A stretch of DNA of 64,000 nucleotides from positions 1-64,000 of the forward strand of contig JBAZEO010000002.1 of the NCBI GenBank assembly GCA_041653935.1, given 5' to 3'. The first letter of the stretch is position 1. The number at the start of each line of letters is the position of its first letter. Shown here piece after piece: positions 53,726 to 62,749 of this stretch. The position numbers were made by a program, and so were the translations under genes. Under the pieces are notes generated by a model. That model was not told the origin of the DNA. It saw only the letters and a program-made list of their open reading frames with translations, and did no database searches. Source of the stretch: JAYEHL01 sp041653935. GTDB lineage: Bacteria; Chloroflexota; Dehalococcoidia; E44-bin15.

Positions 53726-54700
53726 CTACTCCTGTAATTTTCTCAGACTGACGACCCCTGCGATAATCTTTTCCAAGTTGCCATCTTCTTTTTCCAGAAT
53801 CAGCGCTCCGTCCGAGTCGATATCTACGGCCAGCCCTGTTACATTCTCCTTCGGCATACTCACGACTACGTTTTCACCGATGGTATTACTCAAAGCCTTC
53901 CACTTGGCACGGATTGATTCAAATCCGGATTTCACCAGTTCGTCGTAGAGCGATTCGAATTCGGCAAGAATGCCTTGGAGGAGCTTGACGCGAGGGATGC
54001 TTTTCATGCCCGCTTCCATTAACGATGTGGCAAGCCCTTCGACGCCTTTCGGGAAGGATTTGCGCGATGTGTTCACATTCAATCCTATACCGACAATAAC
54101 CCAGTCAAGTCGATCCATCTCCGCGTTCATCTCGGTGAGTATTCCGCCAACCTTTTTGCTATGGAGCATGATGTCATTGGGCCATTTCAGCCTTGGATCG
54201 AGTTTAGTATTCCGCTTTATCGCCTGAGCTACCGCAACCCCTGCCACCAGGGGCAAGCGCAGGGCCTCGCTGGGCTTCATATCCGGACGTAGAACAATGG
54301 AAAAGTAAACACCTCCCTCAGGCGACGACCACTGCCGGCCGACCCTGCCGCGGCCTTTGCTCTGCGTCTCAGCAACTACGATAGTACCCTCAGTCACACC
54401 CTGCGCCGCCAGAGCCTTGGCAATTTCCTGCGTCGATGGAGTTTCCCTTTGATAAGCGATATCCCGGCCCATGACCTGTGTCTTGAGCCCCGCTCTGATC
54501 TCTTCGGGGAGCAGGGCATCGGGCGCGCTTACAAAACAGTAGCCCTTGCCCGGCACGGAATCAATCACGTATCCTTCACTCTTCAGTTCATTGATATGTT
54601 TCCACACCGCAGTTCTGGATATGCCGATTGCCCGGCCCAGTTCCTCCCCTGAGACGGGGTCACCATTGCGTAACCGCTCCAAAATTTCTCTTTTATGCAT
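53726..54700 (-). CDS. birA: Bifunctional biotin ligase / biotin operon repressor
   Basis: It attaches biotin to carboxylase carrier proteins and probably represses biotin genes. The N-terminal winged helix (about 1-60: SGEELGRAIGISRTAVWKHI) is followed by the ligase core with the biotinyl-AMP loop GRGRVGRQWSSPEGG, KWPNDIMLHSKKVGGIL and GIGLNVN, then a C-terminal SH3-like domain. Length (324) matches the long DNA-binding BirA. The next gene downstream, three bases away, is a symporter that it may regulate. Confidence 0.94.
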   Translation of the reverse strand: MHKREILERLRNGDPVSGEELGRAIGISRTAVWKHINELKSEGYVIDSVPGKGYCFVSAPDALLPEEIRAGLKTQVMGRDIAYQRETPSTQEIAKALAAQGVTEGTIVVAETQSKGRGRVGRQWSSPEGGVYFSIVLRPDMKPSEALRLPLVAGVAVAQAIKRNTKLDPRLKWPNDIMLHSKKVGGILTEMNAEMDRLDWVIVGIGLNVNTSRKSFPKGVEGLATSLMEAGMKSIPRVKLLQGILAEFESLYDELVKSGFESIRAKWKALSNTIGENVVVSMPKENVTGLAVDIDSDGALILEKEDGNLEKIIAGVVSLRKLQE

Positions 54701-54902
54701 AGTTCTCTACCTGGCAGGAAAAGGCATCCATAACTGACACAACTCCCAATACTTTATACGAGCAAATAGCTGCTTGTCAACCACTTGCATATTTAAGGTT
54801 GACAATGGAACAACGTAAATATACAACAGTCTTTTCTATGAGATAATCACAAAGGATAAACCAAGAAGTAAAAACAGCAGGTGCGAAACTAACTATGTAG
54901 TA

Positions 54903-55886
54903 TTAGCTCTTTGGCTGCCAGCGCAATACCATGGAAGCCCAGGACAATCCGGAGCCAAAGGCTACCAGGACGACCAGGTCGCCATTCTTGATTCTCCCCT
55001 GCTCCGCAGCCTCGCACAACGCCACCATCTCCGATGCCGCTGACAGGTTACCATAGCGGTCCAGATTCACAAAAACCTTCTCGCTGGAAAGATGTAATGT
55101 CTTCATCGCAGCCTTGGTTATACGCTGGTTGGCCTGATGCGGGATAAGCAAATCAATATCGGATATCTTAAGCCCTGCGGCAGCTACAACCTGCTTCGCT
55201 ACATCGGCAAGTGTATTTACCGCAAATCTGAACACCTCACTCCCATCCATATGCAGATAGTAATGCCCATTGCTGGTCGGGTCTATGCGCTTGCCGCAGG
55301 GACCCGGCGCGTAAAGCAGATCCGCGCCACTTCCATCGTTCCCGAGTACAAAGCTAAGCATATCGGTCGATTTATCGTTGGCCTGCACTACAACAGCACC
55401 GGCCCCATCGCCGAAAAGCACACAGGTGGAACGGTCAGTCCAATCTATAGCCCTGGTAAGCGATTCGCTGCCGACTACCAGTATGTTCTTGTAAGCTCCC
55501 GAAGCGATGAACTGGTAGGCAGTGACCAAAGCATACAGCGAACCGCTGCAACCCGCCATAGCGTCAAAAGCAGCGGCTTTGCTGGCTCCGAGAGCATGCT
55601 GAACATATGCCGCTGAGGCTGGCACTATCCTGTCAGGGCTGCATGTGGCCAGGATGACCAGGTCGAGGTCCTGCGGTTGAAGCCCGGCTACTGCCAGGGC
55701 TTTCTTCCCCGCCGCCACAGCCATGGTCGATGTGGATTCATCATCGCCTACAATATGCCGTTCTCTGATGCCTGTGCGTGTCACAATCCAATCGTCCGAA
55801 GTATCCACCAGCTTTTCCAGTTCGCTGTTCTTCATCACGCGTTCCGGCAGATACTTTCCCCACCCTGTGATACTTGCGTACGCCAT
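54903..55886 (-). CDS. fabH: 3-oxoacyl-ACP synthase III (FabH)
   Basis: It starts fatty acid synthesis by condensing acetyl-CoA with malonyl-ACP. The catalytic Cys is in DAMAGCSGSLYAL, the His in LLIPHQANQRI and the Asn in RYGNLSAASE. The N-terminus ITGWGKYLPERVM and length (327) are normal. It stands alone on the minus strand, away from other fab genes. A related acyltransferase role is possible, but the triad and length favour FabH. Confidence 0.92.
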   Translation of the reverse strand: MAYASITGWGKYLPERVMKNSELEKLVDTSDDWIVTRTGIRERHIVGDDESTSTMAVAAGKKALAVAGLQPQDLDLVILATCSPDRIVPASAAYVQHALGASKAAAFDAMAGCSGSLYALVTAYQFIASGAYKNILVVGSESLTRAIDWTDRSTCVLFGDGAGAVVVQANDKSTDMLSFVLGNDGSGADLLYAPGPCGKRIDPTSNGHYYLHMDGSEVFRFAVNTLADVAKQVVAAAGLKISDIDLLIPHQANQRITKAAMKTLHLSSEKVFVNLDRYGNLSAASEMVALCEAAEQGRIKNGDLVVLVAFGSGLSWASMVLRWQPKS

Positions 55887-56031
55887 TAAATCCTATCCTT
55901 TTTCAAGCTGCCTGAAGTATATCAAAGCGCTACTATGCAGTCAACACGAATAAACGTTAGTAAAATCATCTATCCCTAATAGAAAAGGGCAGAGTACATG
56001 CACCCTGCCCTTTATCCACATCGTATGTCTA

Positions 56032-57954
56032 TTAAACCTCGCGGAACTCGCCCTCTACGGTCCCATCGTCCGGAGGCTTATTACCTCCAGGAGGTGGCGG
56101 CGGCGCCCCCGCACCTGGCCCCTGCTGCTGTCCCTGTCCCTGCTGGTATATTGCGGCACCAATCTGCTGCAGTATATCCGAGAGCTCCTGCATGGTTCTC
56201 TTTATATCATCGACGTTGTTTGCATTGATCGCATCACGAACACTTTTTATCTTATCTTCAGCCTTCTGCTTTAGATCCGCCGGTATTTTGTCCCCCTGCT
56301 CTTTCAGCGTTTTCTCGGCAGTGTAGGCCATGGTATCAGCAGTATTCTTAGTCTCCACCTCTTCGCGCCGTTTGGCATCCTCGGAAGCATGCATATCAGC
56401 CTGCTTCCTCATTTTTTCCACCTCATCCTTGGAGAGCCCGCTCGACGCAGTTATCACTATCTTCTGCTCTTTGCCGGTACCCTTATCATGCGCCTTCACG
56501 CTTACAATACCGTTTGCGTCAATATCGAACGAAACCTCAATCTGAGGCATACCGCGCGGAGCCGGCACTATTCCATCGAGCATAAATCGGCCCAGCGTCT
56601 TGTTATCGTTTGACATGGCGCGTTCGCCCTGCAGAACGTGTATCTCCACACCCGTTTGCCCATCGGATGCGGTCGAAAATACCTGGCTCTTAGCCGTTGG
56701 AATGGTGGTATTCCTTGGTATTAGCGGTGTCATTACCCCGCCAAGCGTCTCGATACCCAGTGTCAGAGGTGTAACATCGAGAAGAAGAACGTCATTGACC
56801 TCTCCCTTAAGCACTCCTCCCTGTATCGCCGCACCCATAGCCACAACTTCATCTGGATTGACGCTCTTGTTGGGCTCCTTGCCGAAGATCTCCTTAACCT
56901 TCTGCTGCACCAGAGGCATCCTGGTTTGGCCGCCGACCAGTATCACCTCTTGTATCTGTTTTGCAGTGAGCCCCGCATCGGAAAGCGCCTGCTTGCATGG
57001 ACCTGCGGTCTTTTCCACCAGCTCCATCACCAATTGCTCAAGTTTAGCCCTGGTCAGGGTTATATTTAAATGTCTGGGCCCCGTTGCGTCAGCTGTGATG
57101 AACGGAAGGCTGACCTCGGTCTGCATTACTGTGGAAAGCTCACACTTGGCCTTCTCAGCAGCCTCCTTCAGCCGCTGCAGCGCCATCTTATCCTGCCTCA
57201 AATCTATGCCCTGATCCTTTTTAAATTCATTGCAGAGCCAATCCATGATGCACTGATCAAAGTCATCTCCGCCAAGGTGTGTATCTCCGCTGGTGGATTT
57301 AACCTGGAATGTACCCTCTCCCAGTTCCAGAATGGATACATCAAACGTACCTCCGCCCAGGTCATATACGACAACAGTTTCATCTTTCTTCTTATCCAAA
57401 CCGTACGCAAGGGCCGCAGCCGTCGGTTCGTTGATTATTCTGAGCACCTTCAGCCCGGCGATCTCACCGGCATCCTTGGTGGCCTGCCTCTGGCTGTCAT
57501 TAAAATAGGCGGGAACAGTAATAACGGCCTCGTTTACCTTCTCGCCAAGATAGGCCTCGGCGTCCTGCTTCAACTTCTGCAGTATCATAGCCGAAATCTC
57601 CTGCGGGCTATGTTCCTTGCCCCCAATCAATACGCGAACTTCATTATTCGGGCCTTTAGTTACCTTGTATGATTTACGGCGGGCATCCTCCTCGACAGGC
57701 AATTCACGACCTGCGGGTTCTCCAAATTTTCGCCCCATAAAACGTTTGATGCTATATACAGTATTTTCGGGGTTTGTAATCGCCTGACGCTTTGCTATCT
57801 GGCCTACAAGTCTTTCCCCCGACTTACTCACAGCTACAACGGACGGCGTGAGCCGCGATCCTTCAGCGTTTGTTATGATAGTCGGCTCCCCACCCTCCAT
57901 CACCGCCACCTCGCTAAGTGTTGTCCCTAAATCTATCCCTATGACCTTTCCCAT
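56032..57954 (-). CDS. dnaK: Chaperone DnaK (Hsp70)
   Basis: An ATP-driven folding chaperone working with DnaJ and GrpE. The N-terminus GKVIGIDLGTTLSEVAVMEGG, VYDLGGGTFDVSILELG and the VGGQTRMPLVQ signature define the ATPase. The substrate domain contains LLDVTPLTLGIETLGG. The C-terminal tail is rich in Gln, Gly and Pro (about 605-640). It is unusual in reading DLGTTLSEVAV where most DnaK have DLGTTNS. It is the last gene of hrcA-grpE-dnaK. Confidence 0.97.
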   Translation of the reverse strand: MGKVIGIDLGTTLSEVAVMEGGEPTIITNAEGSRLTPSVVAVSKSGERLVGQIAKRQAITNPENTVYSIKRFMGRKFGEPAGRELPVEEDARRKSYKVTKGPNNEVRVLIGGKEHSPQEISAMILQKLKQDAEAYLGEKVNEAVITVPAYFNDSQRQATKDAGEIAGLKVLRIINEPTAAALAYGLDKKKDETVVVYDLGGGTFDVSILELGEGTFQVKSTSGDTHLGGDDFDQCIMDWLCNEFKKDQGIDLRQDKMALQRLKEAAEKAKCELSTVMQTEVSLPFITADATGPRHLNITLTRAKLEQLVMELVEKTAGPCKQALSDAGLTAKQIQEVILVGGQTRMPLVQQKVKEIFGKEPNKSVNPDEVVAMGAAIQGGVLKGEVNDVLLLDVTPLTLGIETLGGVMTPLIPRNTTIPTAKSQVFSTASDGQTGVEIHVLQGERAMSNDNKTLGRFMLDGIVPAPRGMPQIEVSFDIDANGIVSVKAHDKGTGKEQKIVITASSGLSKDEVEKMRKQADMHASEDAKRREEVETKNTADTMAYTAEKTLKEQGDKIPADLKQKAEDKIKSVRDAINANNVDDIKRTMQELSDILQQIGAAIYQQGQGQQQGPGAGAPPPPPGGNKPPDDGTVEGEFREV

Positions 57955-58005
57955 TTCTGCACCTCCATGATATAAACAATTGTTTTTTCTATATAAACGA
58001 TTTCC

Positions 58006-58617
58006 TTATTCGTCTTTAGCGATATCGTCGTCTGCGGCAGCGCTCCGACCATTGCCCACCGTCACCCTCGCCGGGCGAAGGACCCTGTCATTCAACATGT
58101 ATCCTTTTTGGATGACAGCGACAACCTTCCCATCCTCCCCTTCGACATGTGCCGCAGCCTCATGCAGATTCGGATCGAACTGCGCTTCGAGCGCCTTTAT
58201 CTCGCTGACGCCGTTTGCTTCCAGTATTGCCATAAACTTACGATATATAAGAACTATTCCATCCACCCATTTAGCCCCTGCTGTCTTGCCAGAGACGTGA
58301 TCCAATGCCCGCTCCATATCATCGACCACCGACAGAAGGTTCAGAATCAACCCGGCGTTGGCCAGCTTGATAATGGCCTCTCTTTCCTGCTCCGTGCGCC
58401 TCTTATAATTGGCGAAGTCGGCCTGAGATCTCTGCCAGTTCGACAGGTATTTCTCGGCCTTCGCTTCCTCTTCAGCAAATGCTTTCTTCAGCGCTTCCAC
58501 ATCCTCCGATTCTCCCTTCCCAATCACTTCCCCTTGCCCATTTGCCATATAGGGCGATTCAGTCCCTTCATCCCCCTCTTCAGGCATAATTAGATTGTCA
58601 TCCATTCTCGCGCTCAT
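58006..58617 (-). CDS. grpE: Nucleotide exchange factor GrpE
   Basis: It releases ADP from DnaK. The acidic, disordered N-terminus (EEGDEGTES) is followed by a long coiled coil (EALKKAFAEEEAKAEKYLSNWQRSQADFANYKRRTEQ) and the beta domain ending VLRPARVTVG. The start is uncertain: I take the ATG at 58617 (MSARMDD). A GTG at 58650 would overlap the end of hrcA, and an ATG at 58605 is also possible. None has a strong ribosome site. Confidence 0.93.
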   Translation of the reverse strand: MSARMDDNLIMPEEGDEGTESPYMANGQGEVIGKGESEDVEALKKAFAEEEAKAEKYLSNWQRSQADFANYKRRTEQEREAIIKLANAGLILNLLSVVDDMERALDHVSGKTAGAKWVDGIVLIYRKFMAILEANGVSEIKALEAQFDPNLHEAAAHVEGEDGKVVAVIQKGYMLNDRVLRPARVTVGNGRSAAADDDIAKDE

Positions 58618-58624
58618 AAATATA

Positions 58625-59650
58625 TCATTGCTTGCCTTTATGCAGTTCACCTACAAGATTGCTCATTATCGAACTTAAATATCGTACCGAAGATACCGCC
58701 CTGCTATACTGCATACGCGTTGGGCCTATAATGCCTAGCGCTCCCTTCACCTCACCCGGGATGCCGTATAAGGTCAGAACCATGCTACAGCCCCTCATCG
58801 TATCCTCCCTGTTCTCCCCCCCGATAAGTACATGTACTCCATCCCAATTAGGCACCTCAGGCAACAGCGCCTTCAGGGCATCTTTATTTTCCAGCACGTC
58901 TACGATACCGATTATCTCCTTGCTATCGGAAAACTCCGGCTGAGTCACTATATTCCTTAACCCTTCTATATACGGCTCCTCATAGCTTCTTTCATCCTCC
59001 ACTGACATTATCTCAACTACCGTCTTTTTCACTTCAACAGCAAGTGGAGTAAGGCTTCCCTTATAAGCTAATATCTGAGACCAGGTCAAACCATAAAGGA
59101 GATCATTCAATTCACGTGAAACAGCGTTCAGGTCCTCCTGTGTAACCATTTTATCGAAAGCAACAAGTTGATGCTTCAATCTCGCTTCTTGAAGCAGCAA
59201 TATGAGAAGTGCCGTAGATTCCTGCAGCGACACAAGTTCCACACGGCCGAAACTGGAATACATCGCCTTAGGGAATGTTACCAGTGCCAAATTATGTCCC
59301 ATTCGAGCAAGCAAAGTTGCGGCTAAACGCGTCCATTGTTCCAGCTCGCGTTCAACCTGATGGAATAAATGCGATACCATGAGTTGCTCATCCGTGGATA
59401 TGTCAGCCTTCTGCATCAAATGTTCAACGTAGTATCGATAGCCCTTGTCTGAAGGTACGCTGCCGCCCGAAATATGTCTCCTGACAACATACCCATCCCG
59501 CTCCAAACGCGATATCTCATTGCGAATTGTCGCAGAGCTGACTCCGAGATTATATTTATTCGCAATCGTCTCGGATCCTATGGGCATTGCTGTCCATACA
59601 TATTCATCAATTATGATTTTCAGTATATTAGCGGATCGTTCAGATAACAT
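58625..59650 (-). CDS. hrcA: Heat-inducible transcription repressor HrcA
   Basis: HrcA represses class I heat-shock genes by binding CIRCE. The N-terminal winged helix (ERSANILKIIIDEYVWTAMPIGSETI, GVSSATIRNEISRLERDGYV) and the rest of the 341 residues fit the family. The ATG at 59650 (MLSERSANIL) matches the usual N-terminus and follows GGTGAGTGAA. Upstream GTG and TTG codons (59659 and 59662) would place the start at the edge of the operator. Gene order hrcA-grpE-dnaK is classical. Confidence 0.95.
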   Translation of the reverse strand: MLSERSANILKIIIDEYVWTAMPIGSETIANKYNLGVSSATIRNEISRLERDGYVVRRHISGGSVPSDKGYRYYVEHLMQKADISTDEQLMVSHLFHQVERELEQWTRLAATLLARMGHNLALVTFPKAMYSSFGRVELVSLQESTALLILLLQEARLKHQLVAFDKMVTQEDLNAVSRELNDLLYGLTWSQILAYKGSLTPLAVEVKKTVVEIMSVEDERSYEEPYIEGLRNIVTQPEFSDSKEIIGIVDVLENKDALKALLPEVPNWDGVHVLIGGENREDTMRGCSMVLTLYGIPGEVKGALGIIGPTRMQYSRAVSSVRYLSSIMSNLVGELHKGKQ

Positions 59651-59662
59651 TTCACTCACCAA

Positions 59663-59689
59663 TTAGCACTCTCGACTTCCGAGTGCTAA
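59663..59689 (-). promoter_or_regulatory. CIRCE operator
   Basis: TTAGCACTC (59663-59671), nine bases, GAGTGCTAA (59681-59689): a perfect match to the CIRCE consensus that HrcA binds. It lies between the hrcA promoter and start codon, so the repressor controls its own operon with grpE and dnaK. Confidence 0.97.
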
Positions 59690-59697
59690 CCATATCT

Positions 59698-59727
59698 AAT
59701 CTACTACCTTTTATCCAAAGTTGTCAA
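59698..59727 (-). promoter_or_regulatory. hrcA operon promoter
   Basis: On the minus strand, TTGACA (59727-59722) and TAGATT (59703-59698) are 18 bp apart. The expected start near 59691 is immediately in front of CIRCE, the usual arrangement. Confidence 0.65.
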
Positions 59728-59771
59728 GAGGTATTATAATTTAATCTATAGCTAACACCGTAACAATAAAC

Positions 59772-59800
59772 TTGTAATGCCATACTATGTGACTTATAAT
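59772..59800 (+). promoter_or_regulatory. dnaJ promoter
   Basis: TTGTAA (59772-59777) and a perfect TATAAT (59795-59800) are 17 bp apart. The leader is only about 16 bases. CIRCE is more than 80 bp upstream of the -35 box, so repression by HrcA is not obvious. Confidence 0.7.
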
Positions 59801-59822
59801 GAAAAGTTGAGTTATAGAAGTA

Positions 59823-60941
59823 ATGGCTACGCAAAAGAGGGATTATTACGAAGTACTGGGCATTCCAAAAACATCGTCGGCCGATGATGTTAAACGGGCG
59901 TTCAGAAAGCTTGCACACCAATATCACCCTGATAAAAACAGTGACAACGGCGCTGCAGAAAAGTTCAAGGAAATTAATGAAGCGTATGAAGTGCTTTCAG
60001 ACCCGGAGCGCAGAGAGACGTACGATCGTTTTGGACATACTGGCGAAACATTCGGGAAGGGTTTTGACAATGATATCTTCCACGGTTTCGGAGATATCTT
60101 TGAAACGTTCTTTGGCGGCACTGCCGGCAGAAAGACCAGGAACGGACCACAGCGCGGTAGTGACCTGCGTCATCATCTAACCATAGAGTTCGAAGAAGCG
60201 GTCTTCGGTTGCGAGAAGGAAATTGAGATACATCGAACGGAACGCTGTTCTAAATGCCAAGGTACCGGATGTAAACCAGGCAGCAATCCGGTTAAATGCC
60301 CCGAATGTAATGGATCGGGTGAAGTTCGCCAGGTACAGCGTAGTTTCTTTGGTCAATTCGTAAATGTCACTATCTGCCTGCGCTGCAGCGGCACCGGACA
60401 GATTACCTCTGACCCCTGCCCCGTTTGTAAGGGTGCCAAGCATGAAGAAAAAACACGCCGAATCTCTGTCTCTGTCCCCGCCGGCGTGGATGAAGGAGCT
60501 CAAATTCGCATCAGCGGTGAGGGTGATGCTGGAAATAACGGTGGCGGCCCCGGTAATTTGTACATAACTATCTCCGTCAAGGAGCATAAGCTGTTCAAAC
60601 GTCACGGTGACGATATTTTATATGAAGTCCCTATCACTTTCCCTCAAGCAGCTTTGGGTGATGAAATCGAGATACCAACAGTTGACGGCGCGGTGCCGCT
60701 GAAGATCCAGCCTGGGACCCAGTCAGGCAGGGTTATGCAACTCAAAGGCAAAGGCGTGCCACATCTCCGTAGCGGAGGCCGCGGCGATCAGCTGGTAGTA
60801 GTATATGTTGTCACCCCTGAATCATTAACAAACGAGCAAAAGAAATTGATGAACGAACTATCTAAGACACTGGGCCCGGCAACGATGCCAAAGAAAGGCA
60901 AAGGATTCTTCAACCGGATCAAAGACGCGTTTGAATCCTGA
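59823..60941 (+). CDS. dnaJ: Chaperone DnaJ (Hsp40)
   Basis: Co-chaperone that stimulates DnaK. The J domain (about 1-70) contains the HPD motif in HQYHPDKN. A Gly/Phe-rich stretch (about 75-110) and four zinc motifs follow (CSKCQGTG, CPECNGSG, CLRCSGTG and CPVCKGAK, the last lacking its final Gly), then the C-terminal substrate domains. Length (372) is normal. It is transcribed away from hrcA-grpE-dnaK from its own promoter. Confidence 0.96.
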   Translation: MATQKRDYYEVLGIPKTSSADDVKRAFRKLAHQYHPDKNSDNGAAEKFKEINEAYEVLSDPERRETYDRFGHTGETFGKGFDNDIFHGFGDIFETFFGGTAGRKTRNGPQRGSDLRHHLTIEFEEAVFGCEKEIEIHRTERCSKCQGTGCKPGSNPVKCPECNGSGEVRQVQRSFFGQFVNVTICLRCSGTGQITSDPCPVCKGAKHEEKTRRISVSVPAGVDEGAQIRISGEGDAGNNGGGPGNLYITISVKEHKLFKRHGDDILYEVPITFPQAALGDEIEIPTVDGAVPLKIQPGTQSGRVMQLKGKGVPHLRSGGRGDQLVVVYVVTPESLTNEQKKLMNELSKTLGPATMPKKGKGFFNRIKDAFES

Positions 60942-60963
60942 TGCTCGTTAAGGGACCTGATAA

Positions 60964-61710
60964 ATGCAGCGCTTTCTTGTAAACAGGCAATGTATCGATC
61001 GTGATAGCATCATCCTCGAAGGTGATATTGTTCACCAAATCAGAAATGTGCTGCGATTGCAAAGCGGCGATCGGATTGCAGCATTCGATAAAGACGGCTT
61101 GGAATATACGGTCATTATCGATAAAGTAGAGAAGGAACAGGTCAAAGGCACCATATGCCATACAAGACAAACTGTCGAGCCGTGTATTAAAATTACCCTA
61201 TATCAAGCGTTATTGAAATCAGACCATTTCGAGTTCGTTCTCCAAAAATGCACCGAGATCGGGGTGTCGGTATTTGTACCCGTTATCTGCGAGCGATGTA
61301 TCGTCAAAAAACCAAGTGTGAATAAAATACAACGATGGGAGAAGGTTATCAAAGAGGCAACCGAGCAATCCGGAAGAGGTGTGATGCCTATTTTGAAACC
61401 AGCATCGGCTTTCGAGAATGCATGTCATTCTTTGAAGGGATTATCCCTAATTGCAGGCGTCGGAGCAGATTCGATTAAATTAAGCCACGTTTTACGTTCA
61501 AATACTCCTCATTCGATAATCAATATATTTATCGGGCCGGAAGGCGGTTTCGCTACTGACGAGGAAGAATTGGCGCAAAAAAGTGGCCTGAACAAAATAA
61601 CACTCGGCCCACGCGTACTGAGAGCAGAGACTGCTGGACTAGTAGCATCCACAGCAATTCTCTACGAATACGGTGAGTTAAATAGACCTCCGACAGATAT
61701 TAAGCTATAA
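60964..61710 (+). CDS. rsmE: 16S rRNA m3U1498 methyltransferase RsmE
   Basis: A SPOUT-fold methyltransferase modifying U1498 of 16S rRNA. An N-terminal PUA-like domain (about 1-70: HQIRNVLRLQSGDRIAAFD) precedes the SPOUT core with KSDHFEFVLQKCTEIGV, IFIGPEGGFATDEEEL and LGPRVLRAETAGLVA, where the trefoil knot binds SAM. Length (248) is normal. It begins 22 bases after the dnaJ stop, after an AAGGGA site, so it is probably in the dnaJ operon, as in many bacteria. Confidence 0.95.
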   Translation: MQRFLVNRQCIDRDSIILEGDIVHQIRNVLRLQSGDRIAAFDKDGLEYTVIIDKVEKEQVKGTICHTRQTVEPCIKITLYQALLKSDHFEFVLQKCTEIGVSVFVPVICERCIVKKPSVNKIQRWEKVIKEATEQSGRGVMPILKPASAFENACHSLKGLSLIAGVGADSIKLSHVLRSNTPHSIINIFIGPEGGFATDEEELAQKSGLNKITLGPRVLRAETAGLVASTAILYEYGELNRPPTDIKL

Positions 61711-61800
61711 TACTCAAAATATTAAACGGTAAACCGTGTTAATATAATAGTAACCCCATGATAGATGCAATCCCTTTTTTGAGGAAGGCGGATTAAGACC

Positions 61801-62724
61801 TTGTACGAACGTATAAAAACAATGAACATCGTCAGAAAGTGGGAGTTTGCGCTAACAGTACTGCTTATCGCCATTATTGTTAGTATTATCGTTATTGCAG
61901 CTAACAAAGAGAACACCTTTCATACTTTCAGCGGCAGGATAGTATTCGTCTCAAGCGCGGCAATTGACCAAGAAATCTATCTTATGACGGATAACAACTC
62001 CGATATTGTTAACCTTACAAACACATCACATAGTAATACAGCGCCTGCATGGTCACCTGACGGCCATCAAATCGCTTTTGCGTCAAATCGAGACGACAAC
62101 TGGGAAATATATACAATGAATGCCGATGGATCGAATCAGATTAATCTTACGAATAATTCAGCAAATGAATCTGACCCATGGTGGTCGCCCGATGGCAATA
62201 AGATCGTTTTTGACTCCAATCAAGGCGGAAATTATGAAATCTACACAATGTCCTCAAATGGCTCCGGGGTTACACGCCTCACGAATAACTCCGCAGCAGA
62301 TATCTTCCCTCGCTGGTCATCAGACGGCAGCAAAATCACGTTCTCTTCAAATCGTGACGGAGATAATGAAGTCTATATTATGGACACCGACGGCTCTAAC
62401 CAGGTCAGATTAACAAACAGCCCCGGCAATGACATCGACGCCAGCATATCGCCTGATGGCGAAAAAATAGTCTTTATGTCTGATCGTACAGACGATTACG
62501 AAATATATACAATGAACATTGACGGAACCGATGTTATCAATCTTACTGATAGCCCATCCTCATGGGATGACTATCCCAGCTGGTCACCTGACGGTAAGAA
62601 GATTATTTTCTCCTCATATCGCAATGACAACTTCGATATATATACGATGGACGCGGATGGAAAGAACTTGACGAGATTAACTTATCAGTATCTTTTAGAG
62701 GTTTACCCGCGCTGGACGCAATAG
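61801..62724 (+). CDS. Membrane-tethered TolB-like beta-propeller protein
   Basis: 307 residues. One N-terminal transmembrane helix (about 14-36) anchors an extracellular propeller of about six PD40/WD40-like repeats. Each has the pattern P-WSPDG-KI-F-S-R-D-N-EIYTMNADGSN--LT, for example near residues 80-120 and 125-160. This is the TolB-type propeller, often a binding scaffold; no enzyme motif is seen and no Tol-Pal genes are nearby. The start is taken as TTG at 61801, after GGAAGGCGG. An ATG at 61822 (MNIVRKW) would also keep the whole helix. Function unknown. Confidence 0.75.
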   Translation: MYERIKTMNIVRKWEFALTVLLIAIIVSIIVIAANKENTFHTFSGRIVFVSSAAIDQEIYLMTDNNSDIVNLTNTSHSNTAPAWSPDGHQIAFASNRDDNWEIYTMNADGSNQINLTNNSANESDPWWSPDGNKIVFDSNQGGNYEIYTMSSNGSGVTRLTNNSAADIFPRWSSDGSKITFSSNRDGDNEVYIMDTDGSNQVRLTNSPGNDIDASISPDGEKIVFMSDRTDDYEIYTMNIDGTDVINLTDSPSSWDDYPSWSPDGKKIIFSSYRNDNFDIYTMDADGKNLTRLTYQYLLEVYPRWTQ

Positions 62725-62749
62725 CCCAGCAATCTCCGCTGGTTATTCT

